A stretch of 64,000 nt of DNA from Tersicoccus solisilvae (GTDB lineage Bacteria; Actinomycetota; Actinomycetes; Actinomycetales; Micrococcaceae): assembly GCF_014643255.1 (NCBI RefSeq), contig NZ_BMJI01000001.1, forward strand, positions 310,001-374,000. The letters run 5' to 3'. Below, piece by piece: positions 26,805 to 37,321 of the stretch; the stretch's first letter is position 1; every line of letters begins with the position of its first letter. A program made the translations under genes and the position numbers. The notes beneath the pieces are model-generated. The model made no database searches and was not told the DNA's origin. It worked only from the letters and a program-made list of their open reading frames with translations.

Positions 26805-27161
26805 ATGTCCGGGGACCGCGTCGACGCGGGCGACGGGAGGCTCGTTGCCGCCGCGCTCGTGGACGAGCTGGTGCAGCGGGCCGCCGCGCAGGCCGCCGCC
26901 CTGTCTGCCCAGCAGGCCGACCTGGCACACTGCGCCTGTGCCACGTGGCAGTCGCGCGCTGCGCTGGGGTATCGCGACCGACTCCTCTCCGCCCAGAGCA
27001 CCCTCACCGGCGTCGCTGCGCAGGTCGACGAGTTGCGCCGGCACCTGGCGGCGTTGGCAGCGGACCTGCGGCACGGGCGGGCGGGCGACCTGGTCGATGC
27101 GCAGGACCGCCTCGCGGACGCCGTCGTGCGGGGCTACGCGACGCCGGGCGTGGTGCCGTGA
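26805..27161 (+). CDS. Small helical protein, WXG100-like pattern
   Basis: I do not recognise this 118-residue protein. It is all-helical and Ala-rich, with a helix-loop-helix centred on TWQSRAALGYRDRLLSAQ (about residues 46-63). That resembles the W-x-S/G-x-A-A-x-x-Y/F-R-x-x-L pattern of WXG100/ESX-like proteins in actinobacteria, followed by a long second helix (VDELRRHLAALAADLRH). It has no signal peptide and no membrane segment. GGAAGGAGGT precedes ATG 26805. It ends 22 bp before the hydrolase gene, so the two form one unit. A secretion-partner role is inference. Confidence 0.5.
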   Translation: MSGDRVDAGDGRLVAAALVDELVQRAAAQAAALSAQQADLAHCACATWQSRAALGYRDRLLSAQSTLTGVAAQVDELRRHLAALAADLRHGRAGDLVDAQDRLADAVVRGYATPGVVP

Positions 27162-27183
27162 CCCGGCGGCGGGGAGGTGGCCG

Positions 27184-28782
27184 ATGAGCTACTCCCGGGA
27201 TCCAAGCGGCACCGGCGCCGGTCAGGAACCGTTCGTGCCGGTGCTGCCGCCGAGCGCGGGCAGCACCAGCGGCACGCTGACCGTGCGGGGAGGCGTCGAC
27301 GGCATCGCGTGCAGCCTCGAGGAACTGGACGAGGCCGCCGCGCGGGTGCAGGTCGTCGCGGAGGAGCTGTGCCGGGTCAGCGCGGCGCTCGCCGCGATCA
27401 CCGGGGACCTGTGGGGCCTACCCCCGAGCGTCCAGTTGCCGGCCATGGCGTCCCGGCTGGCCGGTGGTGACGCCCAACTGGCGGCGGGCACGTCGGGCAG
27501 CCGCCTGCTCGAGCTGGCCGCCGGCGTCCGCACCGCCCGGGCGGCCTATCAGCAGAGCGAGCTGATCGCCCTCGCGGCCGTCACCGCCCGACGGCACGCC
27601 GAACTGACCGGGCTGCGCACGATCGGCAGCGCGGCCGCGGGCGCACCGGCCGCGGGGCCGCTCGCGGGAGCCACCGCGGGCGTGGTCGCCATGGGCCTGG
27701 GGGCCTGGCTGGCCCAGCTGACCGTCCGGGCTCGCGCCGTCGGCTACCGCGACGCGGTGCAGGACGAACTCGCGACGCTGCCCCGGCTGATCGATCCGAC
27801 CGATCCGCCACGGGTGTTGCCGATGCTCGACCGCCTGCTCCGCGACTCGGGGCACACCACCGGAGCGCTGGCCTGGGTGACGCTGACGGCCGTGGCCGCA
27901 GGGCGGCGGGGCGGGGTCGTCACGGCCGGCACGCTGAGGGTCGATGCGCGGGGTGGCCCCACGACCGCGCCCGCGGCACCGGCCACGCTGTCCACGATCA
28001 CCGGAAACCTGGCCGCCGCGGCCGCGCGGTCGCGGGCCGGCCCGGACGGCGTCGCCCGCAGCGCGGTGACCGTGCGCCGGCTCGACGGCGGCGCGGCACC
28101 GGTGTGGGAGGTCGACATCCCGGGCACCACCGGGTGGGACCTCGCCGACGGACCGGGACTGTTCGACCTGGAGGGAAACGCGGACGCGATCACGGCAACC
28201 GACGCGACCGGCACCACGGTCCGGCCCACGCAGGTCGGGTCCCTCGTCACGGCCGCCCTCGCCGCTGCGGGTGCACCCCGCGGCGCCCGGGTGATCCTGG
28301 CCGGGCACAGCCAGGGCGGCATCCACGCCGCGGCGTTGGCCGCGGATCCCGCCTTCCGCGGCCGCTACGACGTCCGGCAGGTGGTGACCGCGGGCTCCCC
28401 GATCGCCGGCTTCACCATTCCCTCCGGGACGGCGGTGCTCAGCCTGGAACACCGCGACGACATCGTGCCCGCCCTGGACGGCCGACCCAACATGGATGCG
28501 AGGAACCGGGTCACCGTCACCGGCTCCGCGCCGCCCGCCGGATCGGGGGCGAGTCCGCTGCAGACGATCGCGGCCGCCCACGGCCTGGCCGGCTACCGCC
28601 GGATGGCCGCGGAGGCGGACGGGGCGACCGATCGGAGCGTGGCGGCCCAGCGGGAGTCGTTGCGGGACCTGACCCGGGGGGTGACCCGGCAGACCGTGTG
28701 GGTCGTGGAGGGCCGTGACGTGCCCCTCGCCGGTGCGGCACCGGACGTCCGACGCCCACCGTCGCGGCGACGGGCGACGTGA
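27184..28782 (+). CDS. Large serine alpha/beta hydrolase with helical N-terminus
   Basis: This 532-residue protein has an N-terminal helical half (about residues 30-230) with GVDGIACSLEELDEAAARVQ, a second long helix bundle, and a hydrophobic glycine-rich stretch near 155-180. A C-terminal hydrolase domain carries the nucleophile elbow LAGHSQGGIHAAAL with Ser376, the acid candidate LEHRDDIVPALDG, and a His in AAAHGLAGYRR. Its substrate could be a lipid or ester. The helical front resembles WXG-type modules and pairs with the preceding small gene. No Sec signal peptide is visible. It is probably a surface or secreted hydrolase using a type VII-like route, but this is inference. Confidence 0.6.
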   Translation: MSYSRDPSGTGAGQEPFVPVLPPSAGSTSGTLTVRGGVDGIACSLEELDEAAARVQVVAEELCRVSAALAAITGDLWGLPPSVQLPAMASRLAGGDAQLAAGTSGSRLLELAAGVRTARAAYQQSELIALAAVTARRHAELTGLRTIGSAAAGAPAAGPLAGATAGVVAMGLGAWLAQLTVRARAVGYRDAVQDELATLPRLIDPTDPPRVLPMLDRLLRDSGHTTGALAWVTLTAVAAGRRGGVVTAGTLRVDARGGPTTAPAAPATLSTITGNLAAAAARSRAGPDGVARSAVTVRRLDGGAAPVWEVDIPGTTGWDLADGPGLFDLEGNADAITATDATGTTVRPTQVGSLVTAALAAAGAPRGARVILAGHSQGGIHAAALAADPAFRGRYDVRQVVTAGSPIAGFTIPSGTAVLSLEHRDDIVPALDGRPNMDARNRVTVTGSAPPAGSGASPLQTIAAAHGLAGYRRMAAEADGATDRSVAAQRESLRDLTRGVTRQTVWVVEGRDVPLAGAAPDVRRPPSRRRAT

Positions 28783-28886
28783 CTGCCTTCGAGCGCCGGG
28801 ATTCCGGTCGGTCCCGCCACCTTTCCCGTCCCTCCGCTACGGTGTGAACCAGGCCACACGAGGAACCACCACGGGAGGTCACGACG

Positions 28887-30566
28887 ATGCTGTCGGACAT
28901 CGAGATCGCCAATGCCGCCGTGCTCCGCCCCATCCGGGACGTCGCGGCCGAGACGCTCGGCATCGACGAGGAGCACCTCTCGCCCTACGGGCGCCACAAG
29001 GCCAAGGTCGATCTCGGTTACCTGGCATCGCTCGCCGACCGGCCCCTCGGGAAGCTCATCCTCGTCACGGCTCTCTCCCCCACACCGCCGGGCGAAGGCA
29101 AGACCACCACCACCGTCGGCCTGACCGATGCCCTGCACGGGCTCGGCCACCGCACCGTCGCGTGCCTGCGGGAACCGTCGATGGGGCCGGTGTTCGGCAT
29201 GAAGGGCGGAGCCGCCGGCGGCGGACACAGCCAGGTGGTCCCGATGACCGACATCAACCTCCACTTCACCGGTGACTTCGCGGCGATCGCCGCGGCCAAC
29301 AACCTGCTCGCGGCGCTGATCGACAACCACGTCCACCACGGCAACGCCCTGGACCTGGACACCCGCAGCATCACGTGGCGGCGCGTGCTCGACGTCAACG
29401 ACCGTGCGCTGCGGGAGGTAGTGGTCGGCCTCGGCGGGCACGCCAACGGCTTCACCCGCGAGGACGGCTTCGACATCGTCGTCGCCTCCGAGCTGATGGC
29501 GATCTTCTGCCTCACCGAGTCCTGGGCGGACCTCAAGCAGCGGATCGGGGAGATCGTCGTCGGCTACACGCGGGCGGGCAACCCGGTGACCGCCCGCGAG
29601 CTGGGCGCCCACGGGGCCATGGCGGCCCTGCTGCGTGACGCGCTCGCCCCCAATCTCGTGCAGACCCTCGAGGGGGCACCCGCCTTCGTGCACGGGGGCC
29701 CGTTCGCCAACATCGCCCACGGCTGCAGCTCCGTCGCCGCGACCCGGGCCGGGCTGCGGCTCGCGGACTACGTCGTCACGGAGGCCGGCTTCGGTGCGGA
29801 TCTCGGCGCGGAGAAGTTCGTCGACATCAAGTGCCGCAAGTCGGGGCTACGGCCCGACGTCGCCGTCGTCGTCGCCACCGTCCGCGCCCTGAAGTACCAC
29901 GGCGGGGTGGCGCTGGCGGACCTCGGCGCGGAGGACCTGGCCGCCGTCGAGGCCGGCATGGTCAACCTGCGCCGGCACCTGGCCAACGTGCGCGGCGTCT
30001 ACGGCATCCCCTGCGTGGTCGCCGTCAACCGGTTCCCCACCGACACGGACGCCGAGATCGCGGCCGTCGTTCGGCTCGCGGCCGCGGAAGGGGTCCGCGC
30101 CTTCCCGGCCACCCACTTCGCCGACGGCGGCGCCGGGGCGCGGGACCTCGCCACGGGAGTCCTGGAGGTGCTCGCCGAGCCGTCGGCGTTCACGTTCTCC
30201 TACACCTACGACGACGAGGCGTCGCTGACGGAGAAGGTCGAGGCGATCGCCACCCGCCTCTACGGCGCCTCGCTGGTCACCTGGGACGCCCGCGCCCGAC
30301 GCCGGCTGGAACGGATCGAGCACGACGGGTACGGCGGCCTGCCGGTGTGCGTGGCGAAGACCCAGTACTCCTTCTCCACCGACCCGCACGCCGTCGGCGC
30401 CCCGACCGGGCACGAGATCCACGTCCGGGAGGTGCGGCTCTCCGCCGGGGCGGGCTTCGTCGTCGTGGTGTGCGGGGACATGATGACGATGCCCGGCCTG
30501 CCGGCGACGCCGTCGGCCGGGCGGATCGACCTCGCCGACGACGGGACCATCCTCGGCCTGTCCTGA
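28887..30566 (+). CDS. fhs: Formate-tetrahydrofolate ligase
   Basis: This 559-residue enzyme has the FTHFS P-loop [20 protein letters not shown] (about residues 59-78) and the [20 protein letters not shown] motif right after it. Typical later parts such as [20 protein letters not shown] are also present. It makes 10-formyl-THF from formate, THF and ATP. GGGAGGTCACG upstream supports ATG 28887, and a TACGGT -10-like element is near 28838. It appears monocistronic and supplies one-carbon units for purines. Confidence 0.95.
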   Translation: MLSDIEIANAAVLRPIRDVAAETLGIDEEHLSPYGRHKAKVDLGYLASLADRPLGKLILVTALSPTPPGEGKTTTTVGLTDALHGLGHRTVACLREPSMGPVFGMKGGAAGGGHSQVVPMTDINLHFTGDFAAIAAANNLLAALIDNHVHHGNALDLDTRSITWRRVLDVNDRALREVVVGLGGHANGFTREDGFDIVVASELMAIFCLTESWADLKQRIGEIVVGYTRAGNPVTARELGAHGAMAALLRDALAPNLVQTLEGAPAFVHGGPFANIAHGCSSVAATRAGLRLADYVVTEAGFGADLGAEKFVDIKCRKSGLRPDVAVVVATVRALKYHGGVALADLGAEDLAAVEAGMVNLRRHLANVRGVYGIPCVVAVNRFPTDTDAEIAAVVRLAAAEGVRAFPATHFADGGAGARDLATGVLEVLAEPSAFTFSYTYDDEASLTEKVEAIATRLYGASLVTWDARARRRLERIEHDGYGGLPVCVAKTQYSFSTDPHAVGAPTGHEIHVREVRLSAGAGFVVVVCGDMMTMPGLPATPSAGRIDLADDGTILGLS

Positions 30567-30586
30567 GCGTCCGTCGTGGGGGCCGG

Positions 30587-31024
30587 TCAGTCCCGGGCGG
30601 CCCGCCGACGGGTCCGGTGCCGCTCGGACGGGCCGAGCCAGCCCACCAGCAGCGAGACCACCGAGACGATCAGCGCGGCGAGCACCGCCGTCCAGAAGAA
30701 CGTGTCGATGATCAGCTTCGCCGGTGTGAACGTGCTCAGCCACGCGGTCAACCACAGCATCAGGGCGTTGATGACGACGCTGAACAGGCCCAGGGTCAGG
30801 CAGGTGATCGGGATGGAGAGGAACGCCAGCACGGGCCGGATGATCGCGTTGACGAGGCCGAAGATGAGGCTGACGATGACGTACGCGACCATCGTGGCGG
30901 CCTGGGCGCCCCCGAACGTCCGCACCATGGCGGCGTCGGCGGTGATCTGCAGGCCGGGCAGGAGCCAGGCGGCGACGGCGAGGGCCAGGGCGTTGACCAC
31001 CCAGCGGAACAGGAACCGGCTCAC
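30587..31024 (-). CDS. Phage-holin-family (PF04020-like) membrane protein
   Basis: This 145-residue protein has four hydrophobic helices and the family pattern: a start in RFLFRWVVNALALAVAAWLL, then FGLVNAIIRPVLAFLSIPIT and FSVVINALMLWL. Despite the holin name this family is a common chromosomal membrane protein of unknown role. GTG 31024 is supported by CACGAT 6 nt upstream, matching the leaderless pattern. No phage genes are nearby. Confidence 0.75.
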   Translation of the reverse strand: MSRFLFRWVVNALALAVAAWLLPGLQITADAAMVRTFGGAQAATMVAYVIVSLIFGLVNAIIRPVLAFLSIPITCLTLGLFSVVINALMLWLTAWLSTFTPAKLIIDTFFWTAVLAALIVSVVSLLVGWLGPSERHRTRRRAARD

Positions 31025-31108
31025 GGGACCATCGTGCCACGGGGCCGGGTGGGTGCGCAGGATCCGCCCGGGAGATCGGCGCCCGGCCCGATGATTAGGG
31101 TGTTGCCC

Positions 31109-32263
31109 ATGACCTCGATCGACCCGAACGCTGCCCCTGTTCCCGCCGCGCCCGGCACCGACGACGCGGCGCCCGCACCCGCGCCGGGCGTCCGGCCGCG
31201 CGCGGTGCTCGACGCGCTGCCCCGCTACGCCGCCGGGCGGCCCGCCACCGTCGTCGAGGGACTGCAGAGCTTCAAGCTCTCCTCCAACGAGAACCCGCTG
31301 CCGCCCATCCCCGCCGTGCTGGACGCCATTCGCGACACCACGGCGATCAACCGGTACCCGGACGCCGTGAGCACGCGGCTGCGGGAGCGGCTCGCCACCT
31401 ACCTCGAGGTGCCGGCCGAGGACATCGTCACCGGCGGCGGCAGCCTCGGCGCCCTCAACCAGGTGCTCGCCACCTACGCCGGCCAGAACGACTTCGGCGC
31501 CCCGGACGAGGTCGTGTACGCGTGGCGCTCCTTCGAGGCGTACCCCATCTCGGTGGGCCTGTCCGGAGCGACCAGCGTGCGGGTGCCGCTGCTGCCGGAC
31601 GGCCGGCACGACCTGGCGGCGATGGCCGCCGCGGTCACGGAGAACACCCGGGTCGTCCTGCTGTGCACCCCGAACAACCCCACCGGTCCGATCCTGACCC
31701 ACGACGAGGTGGTCGACTTCCTCGGCCGGGTGCCCAGCCATGTCGTCGTCGTGCTCGACGAGGCCTACCTCGAGTTCGTGCGGGACCCGGCGGCGGTCGA
31801 CGGCCTCGCGCTGTACCGCGCGTACCCCAACCTCGTCCTGCTGCGCACGTTCTCCAAGGCGCACGGTCTCGCCGGGCTGCGCGTCGGCTACACCGTGGCG
31901 CAGCCGGTGATCACGGAGAACCTCCGGGTCAGCGCCGTGCCCTTCGCGGTCTCCTCGCTGGCCGAGACGGCGGCCATCACGTCCCTGGACCACCTGGACG
32001 AGGTGCTGGCGCGGGTCGACTCACTCGTCGCCGAGCGGGACCGCGTCGTCGCGGCGCTGACCGAACAGGGCTGGGACCTGCCGCAGGCCGAGGGCAACTT
32101 CGTGTGGCTGCGGCTCGGTGAACGCTGCGGTGACTTCGCCGCGGCCGCCGAGCGGCAGGCGCTGTCCGTGCGGCGGTTCGGTGACGAGGGCGTGCGGGTG
32201 AGCATCGGCGAGGTCGACGCCAACACCCGGTTCATCGACCTGTGCCGTTCGTTCGGCGCCTGA
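31109..32263 (+). CDS. Histidinol-phosphate-type aminotransferase
   Basis: This 384-residue fold-type I PLP enzyme has FKLSSNENPLPPIPAVLDAI at the front (about residues 54-73), then CTPNNPTGP, LDEAYLEF and the PLP lysine in RTFSKAHGLAGLRVGY. The actinobacterial HisC/Pat family makes histidinol phosphate or phenylalanine/arogenate; with no his genes here, Pat (aromatic aminotransferase) is equally possible. TAGGGT (31096-31101) is 7 nt before ATG 31109, so the gene is probably leaderless. The stop codon lies in a 26-bp tandem duplication. Confidence 0.85.
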   Translation: MTSIDPNAAPVPAAPGTDDAAPAPAPGVRPRAVLDALPRYAAGRPATVVEGLQSFKLSSNENPLPPIPAVLDAIRDTTAINRYPDAVSTRLRERLATYLEVPAEDIVTGGGSLGALNQVLATYAGQNDFGAPDEVVYAWRSFEAYPISVGLSGATSVRVPLLPDGRHDLAAMAAAVTENTRVVLLCTPNNPTGPILTHDEVVDFLGRVPSHVVVVLDEAYLEFVRDPAAVDGLALYRAYPNLVLLRTFSKAHGLAGLRVGYTVAQPVITENLRVSAVPFAVSSLAETAAITSLDHLDEVLARVDSLVAERDRVVAALTEQGWDLPQAEGNFVWLRLGERCGDFAAAAERQALSVRRFGDEGVRVSIGEVDANTRFIDLCRSFGA

Positions 32264-32308
32264 CCGCGTCGCGTCGTCCGGCCGCCTGACCGCGTCGCGT
32301 CGTCCGGC
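32257..32308. repeat. 26-bp tandem duplication across the aminotransferase stop codon
   Basis: A 26-bp unit starting CGCCTGACCGCGTCG occurs twice in perfect tandem (32257-32282 and 32283-32308). The first copy contains the stop codon of the aminotransferase. The second is downstream and silent. It resembles the 18-bp duplication at the purB stop. Confidence 0.85.
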
Positions 32309-32468
32309 GGCGCGCGGCGCGAATAGTGGCCCGTGGCGGCGATCGCTAGGCTAAGGCCGTCACTGCAGGTCATATGCGCCAGGCGGAATACACGGGCCGT
32401 CCCCCGTCCGCGGGCTGCCGACCGTCCCACCCTCCCAGGGCCATGCCGCCCGGACAGGAGCCGGATCG

Positions 32469-33746
32469 ATGTCTTCCCGCGCCACCACGGGCATCCCCGA
32501 GCCGGTGCCGGCCACCGCGGACCCGGCGGGCCCCGGACCCGCCGACGGGCTCGACGGCGCCGACCCGGCCCCGTCGTCGGCCGGCACCCCCGCTGACGAC
32601 GCCACGGTCGACCTGCCCGACCTGCCCGGTGCGGACGAGATGGTCCAGCTCCTCGACGAGGACGGCATCCGGCACCCGCACCCGTTCTTCGACGCGTACC
32701 TCGCCGACGTCACCGACGACGAGCTGCGCACCTTCTACCGGGACATGGCCGTCACCCGGCGCTTCGACGCGGAGGCCACGGCCCTGCAGCGTCAGGGCCA
32801 GCTCGCCCTCTGGGTGCCCTCGCGGGGGCAGGAGGCCGCGCAGGTCGGGTCCGGCCGGGCCGCCGCCCCGCAGGACTACCTCGTGCCCACCTATCGGGAG
32901 CACGCCGTCGCCCGCACCCGCGGCGTCGACTTCGCCGACGTCATGAAGCTGTTCCGCGGCACGTCCAACAGCGGTTGGGACCCGCGCGAGACGAACTTCC
33001 ACGTCTACACGCTCGTCCTGGCCGCCCAGGTGCCGCACGCCGTCGGCTACGCGATGGGCATCGCCCGCGACGGGGCGGTCGGCAATGAGGACCCCGCCCG
33101 CAACGAGGCCGTGATCGGCTACTTCGGTGACGGCTCCAGCACGGAGGGGGAGGTGCACGAGGGGATGGTCTTCGCCTCGTCCTTCACCGCGCCGATCGTG
33201 TTCTTCTGCCAGAACAACCAGTGGGCCATCTCGGTGCCGATCGCCGTGCAGTCCCGGGTGCCGCTCTCCCGCCGGGCCGCCGGCTACGGCTTCCCCGGCG
33301 TGCGGGTGGACGGCAACGACGTGCTCGCCGTCCACGCCGTCACCCGCTGGGCCCTGGAGCGGGCGCACGCCGGTTCCGGGCCGTCCTTGATCGAGGCGTT
33401 CACCTACCGGCTGGGCGCCCACACCACCGCGGACGACCCGACGAAGTACCGGCTCGCCTCCGAGGAGGAGGAGTGGGCCGCGAAGGACCCGCTGACCCGG
33501 TACGAGCGGTACCTGCGCGCCGAGGGCCTGGCCGACGACGCGTTCTTCGCCGACGTCGCCGCCGAGGGCGACGCCGTCGCCGCGCACGTGCGGGAGGCGA
33601 CGCTGAGCCTGTCCCTGACGGGGCTCGACCGGGCCTTCGCCAACGTCTACGGCCAGCCGCACCCGCTCGTCGAGGAGGAACGGCGCTGGCACGAGCAGTA
33701 CGAGGCTTCCTTCGCCGCCGACGACACCGGCGACGGCACCCACTGA
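32469..33746 (+). CDS. 2-oxoacid dehydrogenase E1 component, alpha subunit
   Basis: This 425-residue ThDP enzyme subunit has a 60-residue Pro/Ala/Asp-rich N-terminal extension, then FYRDMAVTRRFDAEATALQR. Its ThDP-binding motif is GDGSSTEGEVHEGMVFASSF, ending in QNNQWAIS, and the phosphorylation-loop region is TYRLGAHTTADDPTKYR. E1 decarboxylates a 2-oxoacid (pyruvate or branched-chain) and passes the acyl group to E2. It is the first of three co-directed genes (13 bp and 11 bp gaps). No E3 is adjacent. Substrate choice (pdh or bkd) is not settled. Confidence 0.88.
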   Translation: MSSRATTGIPEPVPATADPAGPGPADGLDGADPAPSSAGTPADDATVDLPDLPGADEMVQLLDEDGIRHPHPFFDAYLADVTDDELRTFYRDMAVTRRFDAEATALQRQGQLALWVPSRGQEAAQVGSGRAAAPQDYLVPTYREHAVARTRGVDFADVMKLFRGTSNSGWDPRETNFHVYTLVLAAQVPHAVGYAMGIARDGAVGNEDPARNEAVIGYFGDGSSTEGEVHEGMVFASSFTAPIVFFCQNNQWAISVPIAVQSRVPLSRRAAGYGFPGVRVDGNDVLAVHAVTRWALERAHAGSGPSLIEAFTYRLGAHTTADDPTKYRLASEEEEWAAKDPLTRYERYLRAEGLADDAFFADVAAEGDAVAAHVREATLSLSLTGLDRAFANVYGQPHPLVEEERRWHEQYEASFAADDTGDGTH

Positions 33747-33759
33747 AGGGGATCGACAC

Positions 33760-34794
<1,035 letters not shown>

Positions 34795-34805
34795 GGGGAG
34801 CGGAC

Positions 34806-36293
34806 ATGGCCCAGACGTTCAACCTGCCCGACGCCGGCGAGGGACTGACCGAGGCGGAGATCGTCTCGTGGAAGGTCTCGCCCGGCGACACCGTGGCGAT
34901 CAACGACGTGCTCGTGGAGATCGAGACCGCCAAGTCCCTCGTCGAGCTGCCCAGCCCCTGGGCCGGCACCGTCGGCGAGCTGCTCGTGGCCGAGGGCGTG
35001 ACGGTGGAGGTCGGCACCCCCATCATCACCGTCCTGGAGACGGGGGAGGCCCCCGGCGCCCCGGCTCCGGCCGCCCCTGCCGAGCACGAGGACCCGACCC
35101 CGCCCGACGTCGGACCCCAGCCGGCGGTGCCCGGCCCGCTGGTCGGCTCCGGGCCCCGCGCCGACGCCGTCAAGCGCCGTGCCCGGCACACCCCGACCCG
35201 GCCGCCTCACTCGACGCCCGCGAGCCGGGAGACCGGCACCCGGGACACCGGCAGCCAGCACACCGGCACCGGCGCGGCGCCCACCCCGAGCCCGCGCCCG
35301 CAGGCGCCCGCCACCCCGCCGGCGGCCGCCCCCGCGCCCCCGTCGCCCTCGACAACGCCCGCCGCCGCGTCCTCACCGGTGCGCGCCGCCGGGAACCGGA
35401 TCGAGCGGCTCGTGCAGCGCGTGCTCGCCAAGCCCCCCGTCCGCAAGGCCGCCAAGGACCTCGGCATCGACCTGGCGGACGTCACCGCGTCGGGAGCCGG
35501 CGGGGAGGTGACCCGCGACGACCTGCTCTCCTACGCGGAGCAGGTGGCCCGCAACCAGGCGCTCGCGCCGCAGTTCTGGGACGCCGACCAGGACCGGATC
35601 GAGCGGGTCACCGTCCGTGGCGTGCGCAAGGCCACCGCCGCGGCCATGGTGCAGTCCGCGTTCTCCGCACCGCACGTGTCGATCTTCGTCGACGTCGACG
35701 CCAGCCGGACCATGGAATTCGTCCAGCGGCTCAAGGCGTCCCGCGACTTCGAGGGCATCAAGGTCTCCCCGCTGCTCATCCTGGCGAAGGCGGTGATCTG
35801 GGCCGCCGCCCGCAACCCGCAGGTCAACGCCAGCTGGGTGTCCGGGCAGACCGGCGACGAGATCCACATCAAGCACTTCATGAACCTCGGCATCGCTGCC
35901 GCCACCCCGCGCGGGCTGATGGTGCCCAACATCAAGCATGCCCAGGACCTGACCCTCAAGGAGCTCGCGGTCGCGCTCGGCGAGCTGGCCACCACGGCCC
36001 GGGCCGGGAAGACGAAGCCGGCGGACATGCAGGGCGGCACGCTGAGCATCACCAACATCGGCGCGCTCGGCATCGACATCGGCACGCCGATCATCAACCC
36101 GGGCGAGGTGGCGATCGTCGCGTTCGGGACCATCCGGCAGAAGCCCTGGGTCGTCTCCGGTGAGGTGATTCCGCGGTGGATCACGACGCTGGGCGGCTCC
36201 TTCGACCACCGCGTCGTCGACGGCGACCTGTCCGCCCGCTTCATGGCCGACGTGGCGGCGATCATGGAAGAGCCGGCACTGCTGCTCGAGTGA
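34806..36293 (+). CDS. Dihydrolipoamide acyltransferase (E2)
   Basis: This 495-residue E2 has one N-terminal lipoyl domain with Lys43 in [19 protein letters not shown], a long Ala/Pro linker (about residues 85-195), a peripheral-subunit-binding domain ([15 protein letters not shown], about 216-230) and a catalytic domain. The active site is [16 protein letters not shown], with His468 and Asp472. It transfers acyl groups to CoA. A TTTG-type pyruvate motif is absent, so pyruvate and branched-chain roles both remain open. It ends 4 bp before the next gene. Confidence 0.9.
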   Translation: MAQTFNLPDAGEGLTEAEIVSWKVSPGDTVAINDVLVEIETAKSLVELPSPWAGTVGELLVAEGVTVEVGTPIITVLETGEAPGAPAPAAPAEHEDPTPPDVGPQPAVPGPLVGSGPRADAVKRRARHTPTRPPHSTPASRETGTRDTGSQHTGTGAAPTPSPRPQAPATPPAAAPAPPSPSTTPAAASSPVRAAGNRIERLVQRVLAKPPVRKAAKDLGIDLADVTASGAGGEVTRDDLLSYAEQVARNQALAPQFWDADQDRIERVTVRGVRKATAAAMVQSAFSAPHVSIFVDVDASRTMEFVQRLKASRDFEGIKVSPLLILAKAVIWAAARNPQVNASWVSGQTGDEIHIKHFMNLGIAAATPRGLMVPNIKHAQDLTLKELAVALGELATTARAGKTKPADMQGGTLSITNIGALGIDIGTPIINPGEVAIVAFGTIRQKPWVVSGEVIPRWITTLGGSFDHRVVDGDLSARFMADVAAIMEEPALLLE

Positions 36294-36297
36294 GCCG

Positions 36298-37257
36298 ATG
36301 AGCCTCGACCTGCTCGGCGTGTTCCGCCGCGAGCTGCAGCTGACCTTCACCGGCTCCCCCGGACGGGAGCCGGACTGGTCGGCCGCGCTCGCCGACGGCG
36401 ACGACGCCGGCTTCCTGGGGCCCGGGTCCGCCGCCTGGGCGGTGCACGGGTCGATGGCTCCCATCGTCGCCGGCGTGCGGGCCCTGATGATGCAGGCCCT
36501 GCACCCCGGTGCCCTCGCCGGGGTGTACGAGCACTCCCGGTTCCGGGAGGACCCGCTGGGCCGGCTGGCCGGCACCATCCGCTGGATCTTCACCGTCACC
36601 TACGGGGACACCACCGCGGCCCGCTCGGCGTCGTCGCACGTGCTCGCCCTGCACCGGGCGGTCACCGGCACCTACGTCGACGGCGACGGGACCGAACGGC
36701 CGTACGCGGCCAACGACGCGGACCTGCTGCGCTGGGTGCACCTGGCGTTCACCGACTCCTTCCTCGCCGCCCACCTGATCTGGGGCTCCTTCTGGGGCGG
36801 TCGCGGGTCGATCCCCGGCGGGCCGGACGCGTACGTCGCCGAATGGGCCGTCGCCGGGGAGCTGATGGGCGTGCCGGACCCGCCGCGGACGGTGGCCCAG
36901 CTGCACGAGGCGCTCGACGACTACCTCCGGTCCGGTGCGCTGGCGCACAGCGACCGGCTCGACGAGGTGATGCGGTTCCTCCGGGCACCCGGACTCAGTC
37001 CCCTGCTGCGCCCCGGTTACCGGGTGCTGGTGGCGGGCGCCGTCGCCAGCCTGCGAGAGCCCTACCGGCAGCTGCTCGGCCTGCCGCGCCCACGCCTCGG
37101 CCCGGTGCCGCTGCCCGCCGTCGCCGGCACGCGCGCCGTCCTCGCCGGGGTGCGACTCGCCCTCGGCCGCCGCGGACCCACCGAGACCAGCGCCCGTCGG
37201 CGGCTGGCCCGGCTCCGGTCGGAGCAGCAGGACGGCGAGTCCCCTGACATAGGGTGA
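36298..37257 (+). CDS. MpaB/DUF2236-family oxygenase
   Basis: This 319-residue protein has the DUF2236 pattern: an early helical region (GPGSAAWAVHGSMAPIVAGV), the conserved QALHPGALAGVYEHSRFRED with a His for the haem or metal site, then RWVHLAFTDSFL with another conserved His. The family includes rubber oxygenase LcpA-like and mycophenolic-acid MpaB-like enzymes. The substrate here is unknown. It starts 4 bp after the E2 stop, so it is probably translated with the dehydrogenase operon. Confidence 0.8.
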   Translation: MSLDLLGVFRRELQLTFTGSPGREPDWSAALADGDDAGFLGPGSAAWAVHGSMAPIVAGVRALMMQALHPGALAGVYEHSRFREDPLGRLAGTIRWIFTVTYGDTTAARSASSHVLALHRAVTGTYVDGDGTERPYAANDADLLRWVHLAFTDSFLAAHLIWGSFWGGRGSIPGGPDAYVAEWAVAGELMGVPDPPRTVAQLHEALDDYLRSGALAHSDRLDEVMRFLRAPGLSPLLRPGYRVLVAGAVASLREPYRQLLGLPRPRLGPVPLPAVAGTRAVLAGVRLALGRRGPTETSARRRLARLRSEQQDGESPDIG

Positions 37258-37321
37258 GGACAGGCCACCGCCGTCTCGATGCCGGCCGCCGCCGGCGTCG
37301 CCGCACCCCCCAGGCAGGATC

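Noticed and set aside
30587-31024. Holin-like gene as sign of a prophage
   Set aside because: This membrane family is widespread on chromosomes and no other phage gene is nearby.
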